DNA of 64,000 nt from Gigaspora margarita (taxonomy: Eukaryota > Glomeromycota > Glomeromycetes > Diversisporales > Gigasporaceae): the NCBI GenBank assembly GCA_009809945.1, contig WTPW01000185.1:174021-238020 (forward strand), written 5' to 3'. Shown here in pieces: positions 46,709 through 58,969 of this stretch (position 1 is its first letter; each line of letters begins with the position of its first letter). Below the pieces are notes generated by a model that saw nothing but the letters and a program-made list of their open reading frames with translations, ran no database searches and was not told where the DNA came from. The translations under genes and the position numbers were made by a program.

Positions 46709-47075
46709 TAAAGATCAGTTTTTTCAATCATGAAAGTTTAAAACATTGCCTAAGTCTAGTTTATTTTCAAGTTGACTAAAATCAACAAATTGAAATAAAC
46801 TAAACAGGTGTGATATATACTGTAGCAGAAATAAAATTATCACTACAGAAACAAGATTGTTATAATCAAAAATTTGTTGCAACAAATATCAACTATTACA
46901 ACATATATTGTTACTATACTTTTTTATTTTTTTTTTAAACCCAAGATAGCAATTATCTAGGATGTCAAATGACGAGATTTTATTAATTAATTAATCAATG
47001 GGACCTTCTTTAATTGTAAGGTCCCCTAAGTGTTTATTTTTCACAGTGTGCACATGTGCATGCACTGTGCGGGTC

Positions 47076-47971
47076 TAGGGATGAGAATCGATTCTCTGAT
47101 AATTGATTTAATCATTAATCGAATTAGAATCGATTCTCATTTTTGTATAATCGATTTAATCATTTCTAGAAACAATTACATATTTTTGAATTGATTCTTG
47201 AATTAGAATCGATTCTAGACATATAATCATTTTAATTATAATAAACTTTCACTAATTTTTAAGTTATTTATTTATTTTAAAACAGCTCTTTTATTTTTAA
47301 ACTTTATGAGTCATTTAGCTTAGCTTTAGTTCGTACTCTTCCATCTTTATTTCGCAAGTTATTTACTTAATTATTTTTAAATATTCTCTGGTAAGTAATT
47401 ATTACAGCTATATGTTTGTTAAATATAAGGCATATTGTTTTATTAAATTTTAAGCCTATAGTTTATAGCCAGCCATATTATAGTGGCTAAGTTTATTATT
47501 TTTAATTTTTAAGACCGTTTCTTAATTTTTACACGAATGAATAAATAATATTGCCCAAATAATTAAGCCTTAATTTTTACTGAATGGAATTAATAATATT
47601 GCACAAATAATTAAGCCTTAATTTTTACACAAATGAATAAATAATATTGCCCAAAATGATTAAGCTTTTTATTATTGTTCAATTTATTTATATAAAGTAA
47701 GTTTTTTTTTTGTTTCTAATTTTATCGGCATAGCTACTACAACTTCGTCAACTTGAAAACCAACAAAGTACATTATCTGAGGATGATAGATTTAGTGAAA
47801 TTAGATTATATCTCTGATAATAATGATATTTTTGCTGATGATTATGATGGTGATAAAACTGATAGTAATAAGTGATAACAACATATATATAGGATTCGAT
47901 TATCGATTATAAATCGATTATAACCGATTTGATCATTGATTAAAGTTTTTAGAATTGATTTTTATCCCCTA
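47076..47971. mobile_element. hAT-like element, TAGGGATGAGAATCG ends
   Basis: TAGGGATGAGAATCGATTCT at the left against TAGGGGATAAAAATCAATTC reversed from the right, each followed by ATTGATTTAATCA/TTTAATCAATGATC. TAGGGATG ends fit hAT. Near 47742 an open stretch (LLQLRQLENQQSTLSEDDRF) could be the last trace of a coding exon. No clear 8-bp duplication was found. Confidence 0.5.
47514..47672. repeat. 53-bp tandem repeat, three copies
   Basis: CTTAATTTTTACACGAATG, then AATAAATAATATTGCCCAAA, repeats three times with small changes, inside the 47076-47971 element. Confidence 0.85.
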
Positions 47972-48604
47972 CATATCATTATGCACTACCTAAAGATCCA
48001 GGCCTAATACTGTACGTTGTATGCTAAATTAAAATTTGCACCAGACCAGTATTTAATATTGAATTTTATTAGGGTTGGGCGAAACCTCATTTTAGGTTAA
48101 GGGTAAGAAATAGTGGCTGATGTTAATTTGACGTACGACATATATAATGTGCGGAATTGTTATCTGATATCTGGATATAATACTAATAAAATATATACTT
48201 ATATATTTTTAACTAAATTTAATTTAAATGATTTTTTTACATAAATTTATGTATAAATTAGGTGTGTCAACTCATTTGATTTATAAGTAACAGCACTCAT
48301 TAGGGACATGTCCTATGACTAATATATTATAAAAAATCTTTAGATGTCCTCCAATTTTACCAATCCATTTCAAATTTTCTTATTTGGGGAATGTCTAAAG
48401 CAGAACAATTCATATTACTTGATAATTTGCTTGATTAACTTTAAGGTTAAGGTCACTTTAGATTAGAGTTAGGAATGAATTTAAGGTAATTACATAAGCA
48501 AAATCGCCTTTCTGATATTTTTTAATGCACTAAGGTGGGTTTAGACGCGTGCGCTTATTTGTGAGTGATACAAATCCAAAATGGGAATTTAGCCAATCGG
48601 AGAA

Positions 48605-49658
48605 GCAAATCTTACGTTTTTGATACTCCTGCACTTACTTTTTTGATACTGATCGACATGAAAATCCCAGTAAAAATAAGAATTTTCAAAACTTTGAGCA
48701 AAGATATCTTGGCAACCATAAGACCAAATTTGGTAAAACTTTTTTTATTTGAATTCTATAGCTTCATAGAATTCAAATAAAAAAAAATTCATCGAATTTA
48801 GTCAAGTGGTTGTCGAGTTATCTTCNNNNNNNNNNNNNNNNNNNNNNNNNNNNNNNNNNNNNNNNNNNNNNNNNNNNNNNNNNNNNNNNNNNNNNNNNNN
48901 NNNNNNNNNNNNNNNNNNNNNNNNNNNNNNNNNNNNNNNNNNNNNNNNNNNNNNNNNNNNNNNNNNNNNNNNNNNNNNNNNNNNNNNNNNNNNNNNNNNN
49001 NNNNNNNNNNNNNNNNNNNNNNNNNNNNNNNNNNNNNNNNNNNNNNNNNNNNNNNNNNNNNNNNNNNNNNNNNNNNNNNNNNNNNNNNNNNNNNNNNNNN
49101 NNNNNNNNNNNNNNNNNNNNNNNNNNNNNNNNNNNNNNNNNNNNNNNNNNNNNNNNNNNNNNNNNNNNNNNNNNNNNNNNNNNNNNNNNNNNNNNNNNNN
49201 NNNNNNNNNNNNNNNNNNNNNNNNNNNNNNNNNNNNNNNNNNNNNNNNNNNNNNNNNNNNNNNNNNNNNNNNNNNNNNNNNNNNNNNNNNNNNNNNNNNN
49301 NNNNNNNNNNNNNNNNNNNNNNNNNNNNNNNNNNNNNNNNNNNNNNNNNNNNNNNNNNNNNNNNNNNNNNNNNNNNNNAAAAAATTTGGCGCAGCTTCTA
49401 TTTTGATAGGTGTTTTGATTTTCTCTGACTTTGAGCGAAGATAACTCGACAACCACTTGACTAAATTCGATGAATTTTTTTTTATTTGAATTCTATGAAG
49501 TCATAGAATTCAAATAAAAAAAAGTTTTACCAAATTTGGTCTTATAGTTGCCAAGATATCTTCGCTCAAAGTTTTGAAAATTCTTATTTTTACTAGGATT
49601 CTCATGTCGATCAGTATCAAAAAAGTAAGTGCAGGAGTATCAAAAATGTAAGATTTGC
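48605..49658. mobile_element. Long inverted repeat around an assembly gap
   Basis: GCAAATCTTACGTTTTTGAT at 48605 is mirrored by ATCAAAAATGTAAGATTTGC ending 49658. Matching continues for about 220 bp per arm up to the gap, including AAATTTGGTAAAACTTTTT and a TTGAATTCTAT palindrome. Positions 48826-49378 are N (553). Open frames spanning the N run are artefacts. A third copy of the outer end is at 62934. Confidence 0.8.
48826..49378. other. Assembly gap (N run)
   Basis: 553 unknown bases lying centrally in a long inverted repeat. The assembly probably failed on the hairpin, so the gap length may be an estimate. Confidence 0.99.
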
Positions 49659-49659
49659 A

Positions 49660-50388
49660 TTGGAGAATGTAAAATGTGATCCTAGCCCGACACGTGAGCA
49701 AAGCGAAGAAAAATCCAGACTGATCCATATTGATTGATTATCGATCATGTTGAATTTCCTTTTTGGATTTGCGTCACTCGCAAATTTTTTTTATTTTGCT
49801 TCATCAGCTTGATCTGGGATCAACAAATCTTCTATGATTAAATTGGTGGTTGATCACATGATTTGCCTGCTTGATCAGATTACTGTACCACTTGAAGCAC
49901 TTACATAAATAACAATTTCTGATTTCTTTTTCTGATTGTTGATACAGTGATAGATAATTTATGACGCACACGTAAAAGACTTACAAGAGAGGTCAGTCAA
50001 ATGATTCTTTGCATTTGTACCTATGCTGTTTGTTCAGTCCGCAAAAATCTATATTAGCATTTAAGATAGATATATGATCGGTCCACAAATTCTGTATTTT
50101 GTGTTTCAGATAGATCATATGATCGGTCTGTCTAAAGGTTCCCTTGCGTTGATAGATCAAAATAGCTTGCTCCTGTTTATTTAACAAACAAAGTTACGTT
50201 AGTTTCTTCAAATAATACCTACTAATTCTGCAAGAGGAATTGGTTATGTGCCTTTTTGTTATGAAGAAGCTTGAATTCCTTTATCATACCAATTCAAAAC
50301 TTTTAAATCATAGATGTTTTGTTATGCTGGTTCCCATTCTGTTATGCGATTAAACGTTTCTGTACTAAACTGACTATATTTCACAAAG
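49660..50388 (+). other. Upstream region of Crinkler-type gene
   Basis: No gene is recognised. TACTAAAC at 50363 followed by TTTCACAAAG at 50388 has the look of a branch point and 3' splice site, so an upstream exon with the missing start codon may lie here. I could not identify it. Confidence 0.35.
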
Positions 50389-52201
50389 GTGACGTCTGAA
50401 AAAGAAAATCAACCTCAGCCAAAAAAGAGTCATAATACAATCACATTCAATTGTCTTATTAAAGGGAGCCCACTTACACATGCATTTCCCATTTATGTCA
50501 GTGTACGTAAGATGACTAATAACCTTAGTAACCTTAAAGATATTATCAAGGTGCAATTACCACCAGAATACTCAGACGTTAATGTGCACCACTTTAAACT
50601 ATGGAAAGTAAATATACACGATGACCAAGAAGACGAACTCTCTAATATCACACTTAGAGACAGTGATATTCTCTTGGCGACAAGAAAAATCAGATATTAC
50701 TTCCCCAATGATCCTGTTGAAGATTACATTCATATAATTGACGAAGCAAAAAATTCATTAAAATTAGAAGTAATGGAATTGAAGGATCAAGTAAAAGCAC
50801 TGCAGAAGCAAATTGCTTCAGAAAAGTCAAGTTCATCCAATGATTTTCAACATCAAACTAATCCCATCATTGCAAGGAATGAAAACATAAACCAAATTTT
50901 AAACATTCCATCCCCGTCAATTGCCGCACAACACTCAATATTTTTTACCAAAGTTAATAAAAATGAGTTGCATCCGATTATATTGAACCATTGCCCTCAT
51001 AATTCATTAGGCCTTCCAGTAATTTTATTTAATAACATTTTTAACAAATTTATCATCGACCTTGAAAATGAAAACTTACCAATTTCGCCAAAAGTTTCAA
51101 GCATGTTGAATTCATTAATTAAAGATATATCGAACTATTACAAATTGAAAAAGAATGTCTCAAAATGTTGTTAAGCCATTTCAAAAAATTGTTGTGGCCT
51201 TTACAGCAAATAAAAATGAAGACGAATCAGCTCCTGATGGTGTGGTGACCGTATTTTCACCAAAAGTCAATGAAATCTCAACAATCATTTTTATTAGAGG
51301 TTAAAAACGAAATCAGAACTGGATCATCTGATCCTACGATTCAAGGAAGTTTGTCATATGTCCGTCACTGGGCGCAAAATAATTTTAACAATCTTAGAAG
51401 CTTAAGTAACTGCCCTTCAATCATAGTCGCTGTAGCTTGTCCATGGATTTGCATTTTGGGCGCGATTTATTTCGAAAAGTGTGTTATTGATCCACTTCAA
51501 TCTCACAAACAAAAGTACCTCCAAATAGTTGCACAGTTATTTGAATTGTTACGTCTTGCTGCAGAACGGCTAAAAGTTTTCTACAAAAATTTAATGCCCT
51601 CAAATGATCAATGGTTGTATCCCTTTCCAAATCAATATTGAACAAGGAAATAATTGTACTATTTTTATATAATAATTGGTTCACTGAAGATCACAGTAGG
51701 TTTATCTGGAAAGTGACTACAGATGACTGACATCTAATTATTATACAATTTTCTCCACATTACAATACTCTTGCATAAATTATGTGCCAACAAAGGACTC
51801 GCTCCTTGACTATTATGCAAATGTACTAAAATTATCAACAGATGGTGTATGGTTGTGGTTGAATACACCGAAGGAATTTATCTGTATGATGTTTAAGTCA
51901 CTGATCAGGAACATCCGCAGCAATAAATGATGTAATGAAGACAATCCAACTACTTCATGATAACAATCTGGTTTTCAGCAATCTTCATAATGGCAGTATT
52001 TTGATTCAAAGCTTTGATAACACGATTCGAGGCTTATTATTTGATTTCTCCCTATGTGGAGAACATCAAAAACGATCTTATCCATTTTCATTTAACCAAA
52101 AAATTAACAGACCATCTGGTGCAGAGCCTTATGGACTTCTGGACAAATCACATGATTTATATTATTTAGGCATGCTTCAGAAAAAAGAAGACATTCACTA
52201 G
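50389..52201 (+). pseudogene. Crinkler-type effector with kinase-like end, decayed
   Basis: Remains of a CRN-like gene of the Glomeromycotina type. Such proteins act as secreted or nuclear effectors in other systems; here the function is only inferred. Block 1 (50389-51174) has a ubiquitin-like N-terminal domain: ITFNCLIKG, FPIYVSV, LKDIIK, FKLWKV, DELSNITLRDSDILLATRKI and YFPNDPVEDYIHI. A short coiled coil (LKLEVMELKDQVKALQKQI) follows. Blocks 2-3 (to 51641) carry the middle domain: SAPDGV, EVKNEIRTGSSDPTIQGSLS and CPSIIVAVACPWICILGAI. The last block (to 52201) is the C lobe of a kinase-like fold: LLHDNNLVF, LLFDFSLCGEHQ, RPSGAEPYGL and DKSHDLYYLG. The catalytic HxD position has become SNL. 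Breaks: no ATG (the frame opens at GTG behind a splice-like AG), frameshifts near 51160 and 51285, stops at 51639, 51807 and 51894, and another frame change before 51914. Not functional as read. Confidence 0.85.
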
Positions 52202-52209
52202 AATGAAAC

Positions 52210-52303
52210 TTACTATAAAAATAGCCCTTCGATATTATATAAACGACGATGATAGTCCTTCAATATTATGTAACTGATAGTACTGAAGGACTATTTTAAT
52301 GGT
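52210..52303. mobile_element. Small hairpin after the Crinkler pseudogene
   Basis: CTTACTATAAAAATAGCCCT pairs with AGGACTATTTTAATGGTAAG, and a phrase TAGTCCTTCAATATTATGTA repeats in between. Likely a tiny MITE that landed right behind the pseudogene. Confidence 0.5.
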
Positions 52304-52304
52304 A

Positions 52305-54160
52305 AGATTTTTTTTAGTCCTGATGATTTTTCTAATATGAGACATTTTAAAAACCATATTGTTCTGTTGTATGTCAATAGAAACTAACGATCATTTTCAA
52401 AAATGAAGAATGTGATGATCATTAGAAATTGATAAAGGGAACTGAATTACTTTTATGTGATTCTATTTTAATCTAAGGTGGGTGGAATTATAATCGGGTT
52501 ATGTAACAATAATACATTTATTCAATAAATGTTTTTAATAAATCCAAGTATGTATACAAAACACAGAAAGTATTGCGCCCACAATATTTTAACTATATAA
52601 ATATGCATATGGTAGTTTTTTAATAGGCAGAAAACATATGTACATAAAATGTTTTATTAAGCAAGAAACATTCATATATAAACATATAACAATAAATATT
52701 TTAATAAACAGAAAATATTATTTGTTTATACATACTAATGCGCAACAATAGTTAATAAGCAAAAGCTACTATGATGAAAAATTTTAATATACTTACAATT
52801 GTGCCATAAAAATCTCTTATCCCTTAATCTTTAGGGTTTTCTAGGCAAATTTGCCTGGAAAAATACTATAAAGATGCTTATAGTTTACTTCTTTTATACA
52901 TTAAAATATTAAAATAAAATTTTATTGATAATATTTGAAAATAAGGATTATATTTTAGCAAAATTTAATTTTATATTATAAAAAAAAGTATAAGTTGCTT
53001 ATAAGCTAATAATAGACAATTTTTTTAAAAAAATTTTAACCAAAAAATTTATTTGTTAATTCTTGGTGAACCCATTAAATATTAGCTCTAGTCTCCTGCT
53101 TTTAATGCAATTTTGTAGTTTATAAAAAAAAAATTACAACTTCAATTATTGCAATTTCTGTGATTTATTTGTAAAAATTAAGACTTGTATTAGAAACAAA
53201 AGCTTTTTATATGACAAATACATCTAAAATTTAAGTTAAAAAAAACTTTTATAGTAAAAATGTTTAAATAAAACTTTAAAGTTTTATTGTTTAAGTTTTT
53301 TTCAATTTGACAATTATATTTTATTAGACTGCTTAGTTATTAGCTATTCAAAAAAATAAATTTCTCTATTCTAATTTACAAATATTAACTAACTTAGTTA
53401 CTTCTAAAAGGACTTATATTTGATTTGCTATAGTAAACTTTATTTTAATAATAATTATATTTGCACAATCTAATTCATATATTACTAAAAAGGATCTACA
53501 ACCAAATACATTATGATTGTTTTCTTTTTAAATCATCTTCTTTTGGCTTTTTAAATAAAAAGATCTTACTAATAAATGGAAAAAAAGTAAAAAAAAAAAA
53601 GATATATAAAATAATCTCTACATCAAATCCAACTAAAAAGCATAAAAAAAAAAAGAAAAGGCAAAAAGAATGAAAATATAATAGCACTATTCTTGTCTGT
53701 CTAGACTATAAAAATTATTAGTATTGCATAAAAAAATGCTTTATCAAAGTATTACATATATATATATATATATATATAAGAAAATATAAAGTAAATATGG
53801 GTATTGTGACCAGAAGAGCATTGTGGCCAGGTGATATATCTTGTAATCTAGTGATCAAAATTACATAAATTTTATACCATTTGATTCATCTTATTGAATA
53901 GTATAAAACTCACCCAATTCTGATCACAAGATTACAAGATATCATTATTTATTCAAATATAAGTTTTTATACATATTTGAATTTATTATTAAATATAAGT
54001 TATACCTTGTAAACACCCTGGGATTTTAAGATGTGCACTATGTAGTAATAAGTAATAGTTATTGCATAGGCAAATTATTGATAATTGCACCAAAAATTAT
54101 CACATTTGTACCTTTTATATCATCACTGATTTTCATAATTTTTTTAGAAAAAATGTGTTT
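52305..54160. other. No gene seen
   Basis: AT-rich spacer with a (TA)n run at 53756-53777 and an ATCTTGTAATCTAGTGATCA / TGATCACAAGATTACAAGAT inverted pair at about 53838-53942, probably an old MITE. Confidence 0.5.
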
Positions 54161-54476
54161 CCACCAGTGGTGACAGTCACCGGAGCATGATCGACCAATT
54201 AGATCATGTAATGTTATGATCAAAACAAAACAAAGTATTGAAACTTACTATCATTAGGGTCAGGGTTAGAGGCATAGTTAGGGTTTGGGTAAAGCTTTGG
54301 ATATAGTAAAATTTTGATAGGAATTTTTTTTTCACATAAAAAAAAGTAGGTTCATAGACAAAATTTTAAGTTAGAAGTGATTTTTCAAAAAAATCTAAGT
54401 TTTTGCATTTTTTACGTTACATATGATTCTTTGATCTAATTGGTCAATCACACTCCGGTGACTGTCACCACTATGA
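54161..54476. mobile_element. Hairpin element, CCAGTGGTGACAGTCACCGG ends
   Basis: CCAGTGGTGACAGTCACCGG at the left is mirrored by CCGGTGACTGTCACCACTAT at the right, and GACCAATTAGATCA by GATCTAATTGGTC. The centre has ATTAGGGTCAGGGTTAGAGG and a GACAAAATTTTAAG phrase, like the elements at 23150 and 54697. Confidence 0.75.
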
Positions 54477-54696
54477 CAAATAGATTCACCCTTTTTTTAT
54501 AGCTTAATGGATATGTTTTCATGATTTGTACTACCAGTAGTACAATTAAAACAAACTTTTAAAAGTCCAAAATATTATATATCTAAAACAAAAATCTTAT
54601 AAATATACAAATATGATTTAGCATAATTTTTTTTAATATTATTAAGTAAATTGTTAATTTTGTTTACTACCGGTAGTACACTTTTACAATTATTAT

Positions 54697-55044
54697 AAAA
54701 CGCACTTATAGTGTTTTACCACCATAGGTAAATTAGATTTGCAAATCTGTGTAACAAAAACAAAAAAATAAATTTTTTATAAAACAAAAAAATAAATTTT
54801 GATTACTTTAGGGTTAGGGTGAGGCCTAGGATTTTATCGGGGCATTAGTATATACAAAATTTTGCAGAAATTTTTTTTATTAGAGCCCCAAAGTTGGTTT
54901 CATAAGCAAAATTTTGATATATGAATGTTTTTTTTTAAAAAAATAAACAAAAAATGAAATTTTATGTTACACCTGATCTTAAACTTTGATTGGCTATTCT
55001 AATAGTTTTGTGTAACATGGTGTAAAACACCATAGGTGCGTTTT
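54697..55044. mobile_element. Nested hairpin, AAAACGCACTTATAG ends
   Basis: AAAACGCACTTATAGTGTTT at the left pairs with AAACACCATAGGTGCGTTTT at the right. The middle carries TTAGGGTTAGGGTGAGGCCT and a GCAAAATTTTGATA phrase. Confidence 0.7.
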
Positions 55045-55163
55045 AGTAAAACTCCACTTTTAAAGTTAATTAAATTATAATATTTTTATAAATTTTATAA
55101 ATTAATAGTTTAATTATATAAAAACTTTAGAAAACTTATTATAATTAAAAGGAAAAATCTAAA

Positions 55164-55358
55164 TGGTGCCCCTGTGCATTTTGTGCCCCCTAATGTACTA
55201 ATAATTAATTTTGTCTAGAATTAGGGTTAGGTTTAGGGTTAGAGTCAAAATTAGTACAGAATTGCAAGAGGATCATTTTTTGTTAGAAGTGCAACAGGGG
55301 TTACCCTAGTAAAATTTTGAGATATCAAAATAGGGGGCACAATGTGCATGGGGGCACC
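55164..55358. mobile_element. GGTGCAC repeat family, copy 3
   Basis: Ends GGTGCCCCTGTGCATTTTGT and, reversed, GGTGCCCCCATGCACATTGT give clear terminal inverted repeats. The core GCAAGAGGATCATTTTTTGT and CAACAGGGGTTACCCTAGTA is the same as in the copies at 2261 and 5467. Confidence 0.8.
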
Positions 55359-56517
55359 GTCTAGTCTAGTTCTAATTAAAATATTATTATTTTTTATATT
55401 GTAAAAATCATTACTTATACTATGGGCTATTTTTAAAATTTATTGCAAATTATTACCATTAATGGTAAGCTATACAAGTTTAGCTAATATTTAAAAAAAA
55501 TTTATTGAATAAATTTTTTAAATTTATAATTAAAATTGTAAAAATTTATTTTTTAATTTTGTTTATAAAAAGTCTTCTAGCAGCAAATTAGGTTATTTTA
55601 AGTTATATTCTTTTAAACTTTAAAAAAATTATATCTATATTTTAACTATAAATCTAAAAATAGATTTATATAGTATTTACTAGAAAAAATTTTAAATTTA
55701 AATTATTTTTTATATATATATTCAATTTTAGAGAAATTTTGTAATTTAAATTAGCAAACTTATTTTATAACTTTTATTAAAATTTTAAATAAATTTATTT
55801 AATAAAAAAAAAATTTTATAAGCAAATCTATTCTATAAAATTTTATAAGATAACTAGTAATCAATATATAAAACTAGTCTAAACTAAAATTATTAACTTA
55901 AAAAAAAATTATATAAAATTTTAAAAAATATTTATAGTTATTATAATACTTGGTATATATTTGTATAGAATTAAAGCATATTAAAATAATATTTAAATAG
56001 ATAGTTAATTTTTAAAAACAATAGATAACTGGTTTTAAAAAGTGTCACTTTGTAGTACAATGTACTACCGGTAGTACACTGAAAACATATCCATTAAATT
56101 TTGATCCTAAAAAAAAATTGGGATAAAAGAGAAGGGAAAGCTTAAATGTGGTGTAAATTATATAAATTGACAAAAATAGTACAGTTGTCAATAACTGCTT
56201 CATAATTATACTGTTATTGGATAGGATTTAAAAAAAAATATGCGTATGGGTACTAAACTGTTGCAGGTGATATCCATGTGCATTTTTTTTTTAAACGATA
56301 TCCAATAATTACAGTATAAAATATAAAATGATACAAACCAAGTTGGTAAATGGCCCAATCCCAGTATCGCAGGTTACTTGTTTTTATTGGCATATTCAAA
56401 ATTTTGCAATTTTTCATAAATGGATTCATGCTAATCTTCCAGTATTATTTATGTAAATGTCATATAGTGATTTATACCATTCTTGTAAAACGCGGTTGTT
56501 TCTTTTTCTCTTATTTG

Positions 56518-57140
56518 ATTCTTTCATCGTTAACTACTTATAGAATACTTAGAAAGTCTGTCTTTGTCGGTCTTTGATATCACTATGATTCTATACAATT
56601 TTTTTTTGGTGTATTATAAAATAAGTACGTACGTAAGTAAAATGGTGTCACGGTTAAATTTGTGACCCCGGATTATGTGGTGCTGAGCGGGACCTGGATA
56701 TGCGTGATTGTTGATTTGCATTATGCAGGAATTAATTAAACGTCTAATCGTAGTGTGTCTAATCCGTGTGAATTCTTACGATAATAGCATGATAATTAAT
56801 GCCCAAGTCTCTGGTTATGCGTGATTAAGTGCAGACCTTGATAATTTTGGATTTGGCAACATGTAAATATTTTTTGTTTAAAAAAAAAAAAGCTAACACG
56901 TATTTTACGTACCAAAATTCTCCTGACATGAAGCAATTAAACCATTTGAAATTCTCGTTCTACATTAGTTTTGATTTTGGAAAATTTGATAATTTTAAAA
57001 TTAGTCAAGTTTTTTTTTTTATTCTTTCATCGTTAACTACTTATAGAATAATTAAAAGGCCTGTCCTTGTCTGTCCTTGATATCACTATGATTCTATACA
57101 ATTTTTTTTTGGTATATCATAAAATAAGTAAGTAAATAAT
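56518..57140. repeat. Direct 120-bp repeats flanking an LTR-like stretch
   Basis: TTCTTTCATCGTTAACTACT, then TATAGAAT, and GATATCACTATGATTCTATA, then CAATTTTTTTTTGGT, occur at 56518-56640 and again at 57021-57140. Between them, TGTCACGGTTAAATTTGTGA at 56646 looks like the start of an LTR. The same TGTCACGGTTAAA is at 61342. Confidence 0.65.
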
Positions 57141-58650
57141 ACAAGGGCTGGGTATTACACAGCTTTAAATTACTGTATGTTTAGTTAGATCTTAGTTCAA
57201 ACCAAAATCTTGATTAAAAGTTTATGTTTTTAGTTTCGCATAATTATGTCGTACAAGTACCTTAAATAGTACATGCATTATGTGTTTGAAAAGAAAAAAA
57301 AATATTATACCTATAAAAAAAAAAAGTACATGCATTATGTGTTTGAAAAGAAAAAAAAATTATCCCAATAAGAAAATGCATGAACGCCACAAAAATAACA
57401 TAATAATAGGCGTTTTGTTTGCATAAATATTAATCCTGTAACATTAAACCTTGAAATATTGGAATATGTAAGTATAAAAAAGTGCATAAAGGCGCTAAAT
57501 ACTACAGGATAAATTAGACTTTCGTGTGATTATTATTTCTAATTGAACTTTATATTATTATGCAAATTTAAAATACATATTGTTTAATAAAACTACACAA
57601 TTAAATAAAGATCTATATAGTAAGATTATTAGAACCGTAGAACTTATAACAAAAAGCATCTTTAATTCTTATCTTTTAAAAAAGCAAAAAAAATTTAACT
57701 ATAGCGTCCTACAGAATTGATAAATTTTCTACATAATTCTTCTTATTTTATTGTGTTTACTATTTGGTTTGTGAAAATGTGCCATTTTAAACAGCATAAT
57801 TAATATAAAATTCAACATATAATAATAGCCAATCATACGAAATTCTTTCCAAGAGAAATATGGAAGGAATTGACATTCATTATAGTTATCAATAAAATCA
57901 TTTCAAGTAATTTTATAGTATATACATTTCTTTTTAATTTTGGTAATTGATCTTCTTGCAGTAATTACTTAACCAGAGATTGATTACATCAGCATGCTAA
58001 ATTGGGTCTTCCGATATCTTATTTAATAAATCTGTAATAAAAACTAGTGATGCTGATTTTGTTAATAGGTCATTAAATTTACCAGTGAATACTATTGAGA
58101 AAATTGATTTATCTAACGCATTAGCAATCTTTTTCAAAAAAATTAACAAAAAAAAAAAAATTTTTTTTTTTTTACAAACCCATTTATTTTTTTTGTCGTT
58201 TTATTATATTAAAAATCATTCATCAATGCATAAAGCTGCATATGAATATTTTGCAAATTTATGTTTACGAATTTATATGAATTTCCAAATGTTACTATAA
58301 TATGCTAAATACTACGTACGTACGTACCTAAATTACCGAACGATGAATCAACACGGATTAGTCCAGCAAAACGGACATTTTCGGAACACAGCATCCGATC
58401 AATTAATCAAAATCAGCAGAGAAGTATCTGTAGATATAAAAAATGGTCTACTAATCCAAGATAATGAATGCATGATGATATAATCTGTGCAGCTTTTCTC
58501 TGGAATAATAAATCATTGGCAAATATAATGCATTGTGTTAAAATTAAGATTTTCATTTTTGATGGTTTTTTTTTTTGGATTTATTGTTTGAAATTAATGT
58601 TGAATTTATTTTTAAAGGCATCATAAATATTTATAAATACTAATACATAC
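57141..58650. other. No gene; small direct repeat
   Basis: AGTACATGCATTATGTGTTT, then GAAAAGAAAAAAAA, occurs near 57269 and again near 57326. CGTACGTACGTAC at 58313 and 59080 is a simple palindromic repeat. No coding region is supported. Confidence 0.5.
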
Positions 58651-58654
58651 AATC

Positions 58655-58969
58655 ATATGGGGCCTTTGCAGTAGAAAGGGCTGATATTGCCAAAAAAATT
58701 AAAATCAGGTTTTTACTATATTCAAATAAATTTTGACAGGGCTACATTTTTCAATTCTAAATGGAAATTGGCTTGCATTGTAAAAAATAGAGATATTTAA
58801 AAAGGTTTTTTTTTGGAAATTTCGTGCATCATGAGGTTACCCGATATAATTGACCAATCAAATAATGAAAATTTTGATTACTTCGGATTAGTCCGAACAA
58901 AGTAAACTCGATTTTCCCAAAATCATATATATTGCAGTATCCGCCCTTTCTACTGCAAAGGCCCCATAT
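58655..58969. mobile_element. MITE, ATATGGGGCCTTTGCAGTAG ends
   Basis: Near-perfect terminal inverted repeats ATATGGGGCCTTTGCAGTAG, then AAAGGGC, at both ends (315 bp). GGCCCC-type ends in a very AT-rich genome stand out. No ORF. Confidence 0.85.

Larger units (their letters stand above)
54504..56097. mobile_element. 1.6-kb TIR element containing two others
   Basis: Ends TTAATGGATATGTTTTCA and its exact complement, each followed by a TACTACCAGTAGTAC or TACTACCGGTAGTAC palindrome. A third copy of that palindrome is at 54665. Elements at 54697-55044 and 55164-55358 lie inside. No transposase frame. Confidence 0.75.

Noticed and set aside
48802..49456. Long open frames of about 200 codons
   Set aside because: They run through the N block; unknown codons cannot contain stops, so they are artefacts.
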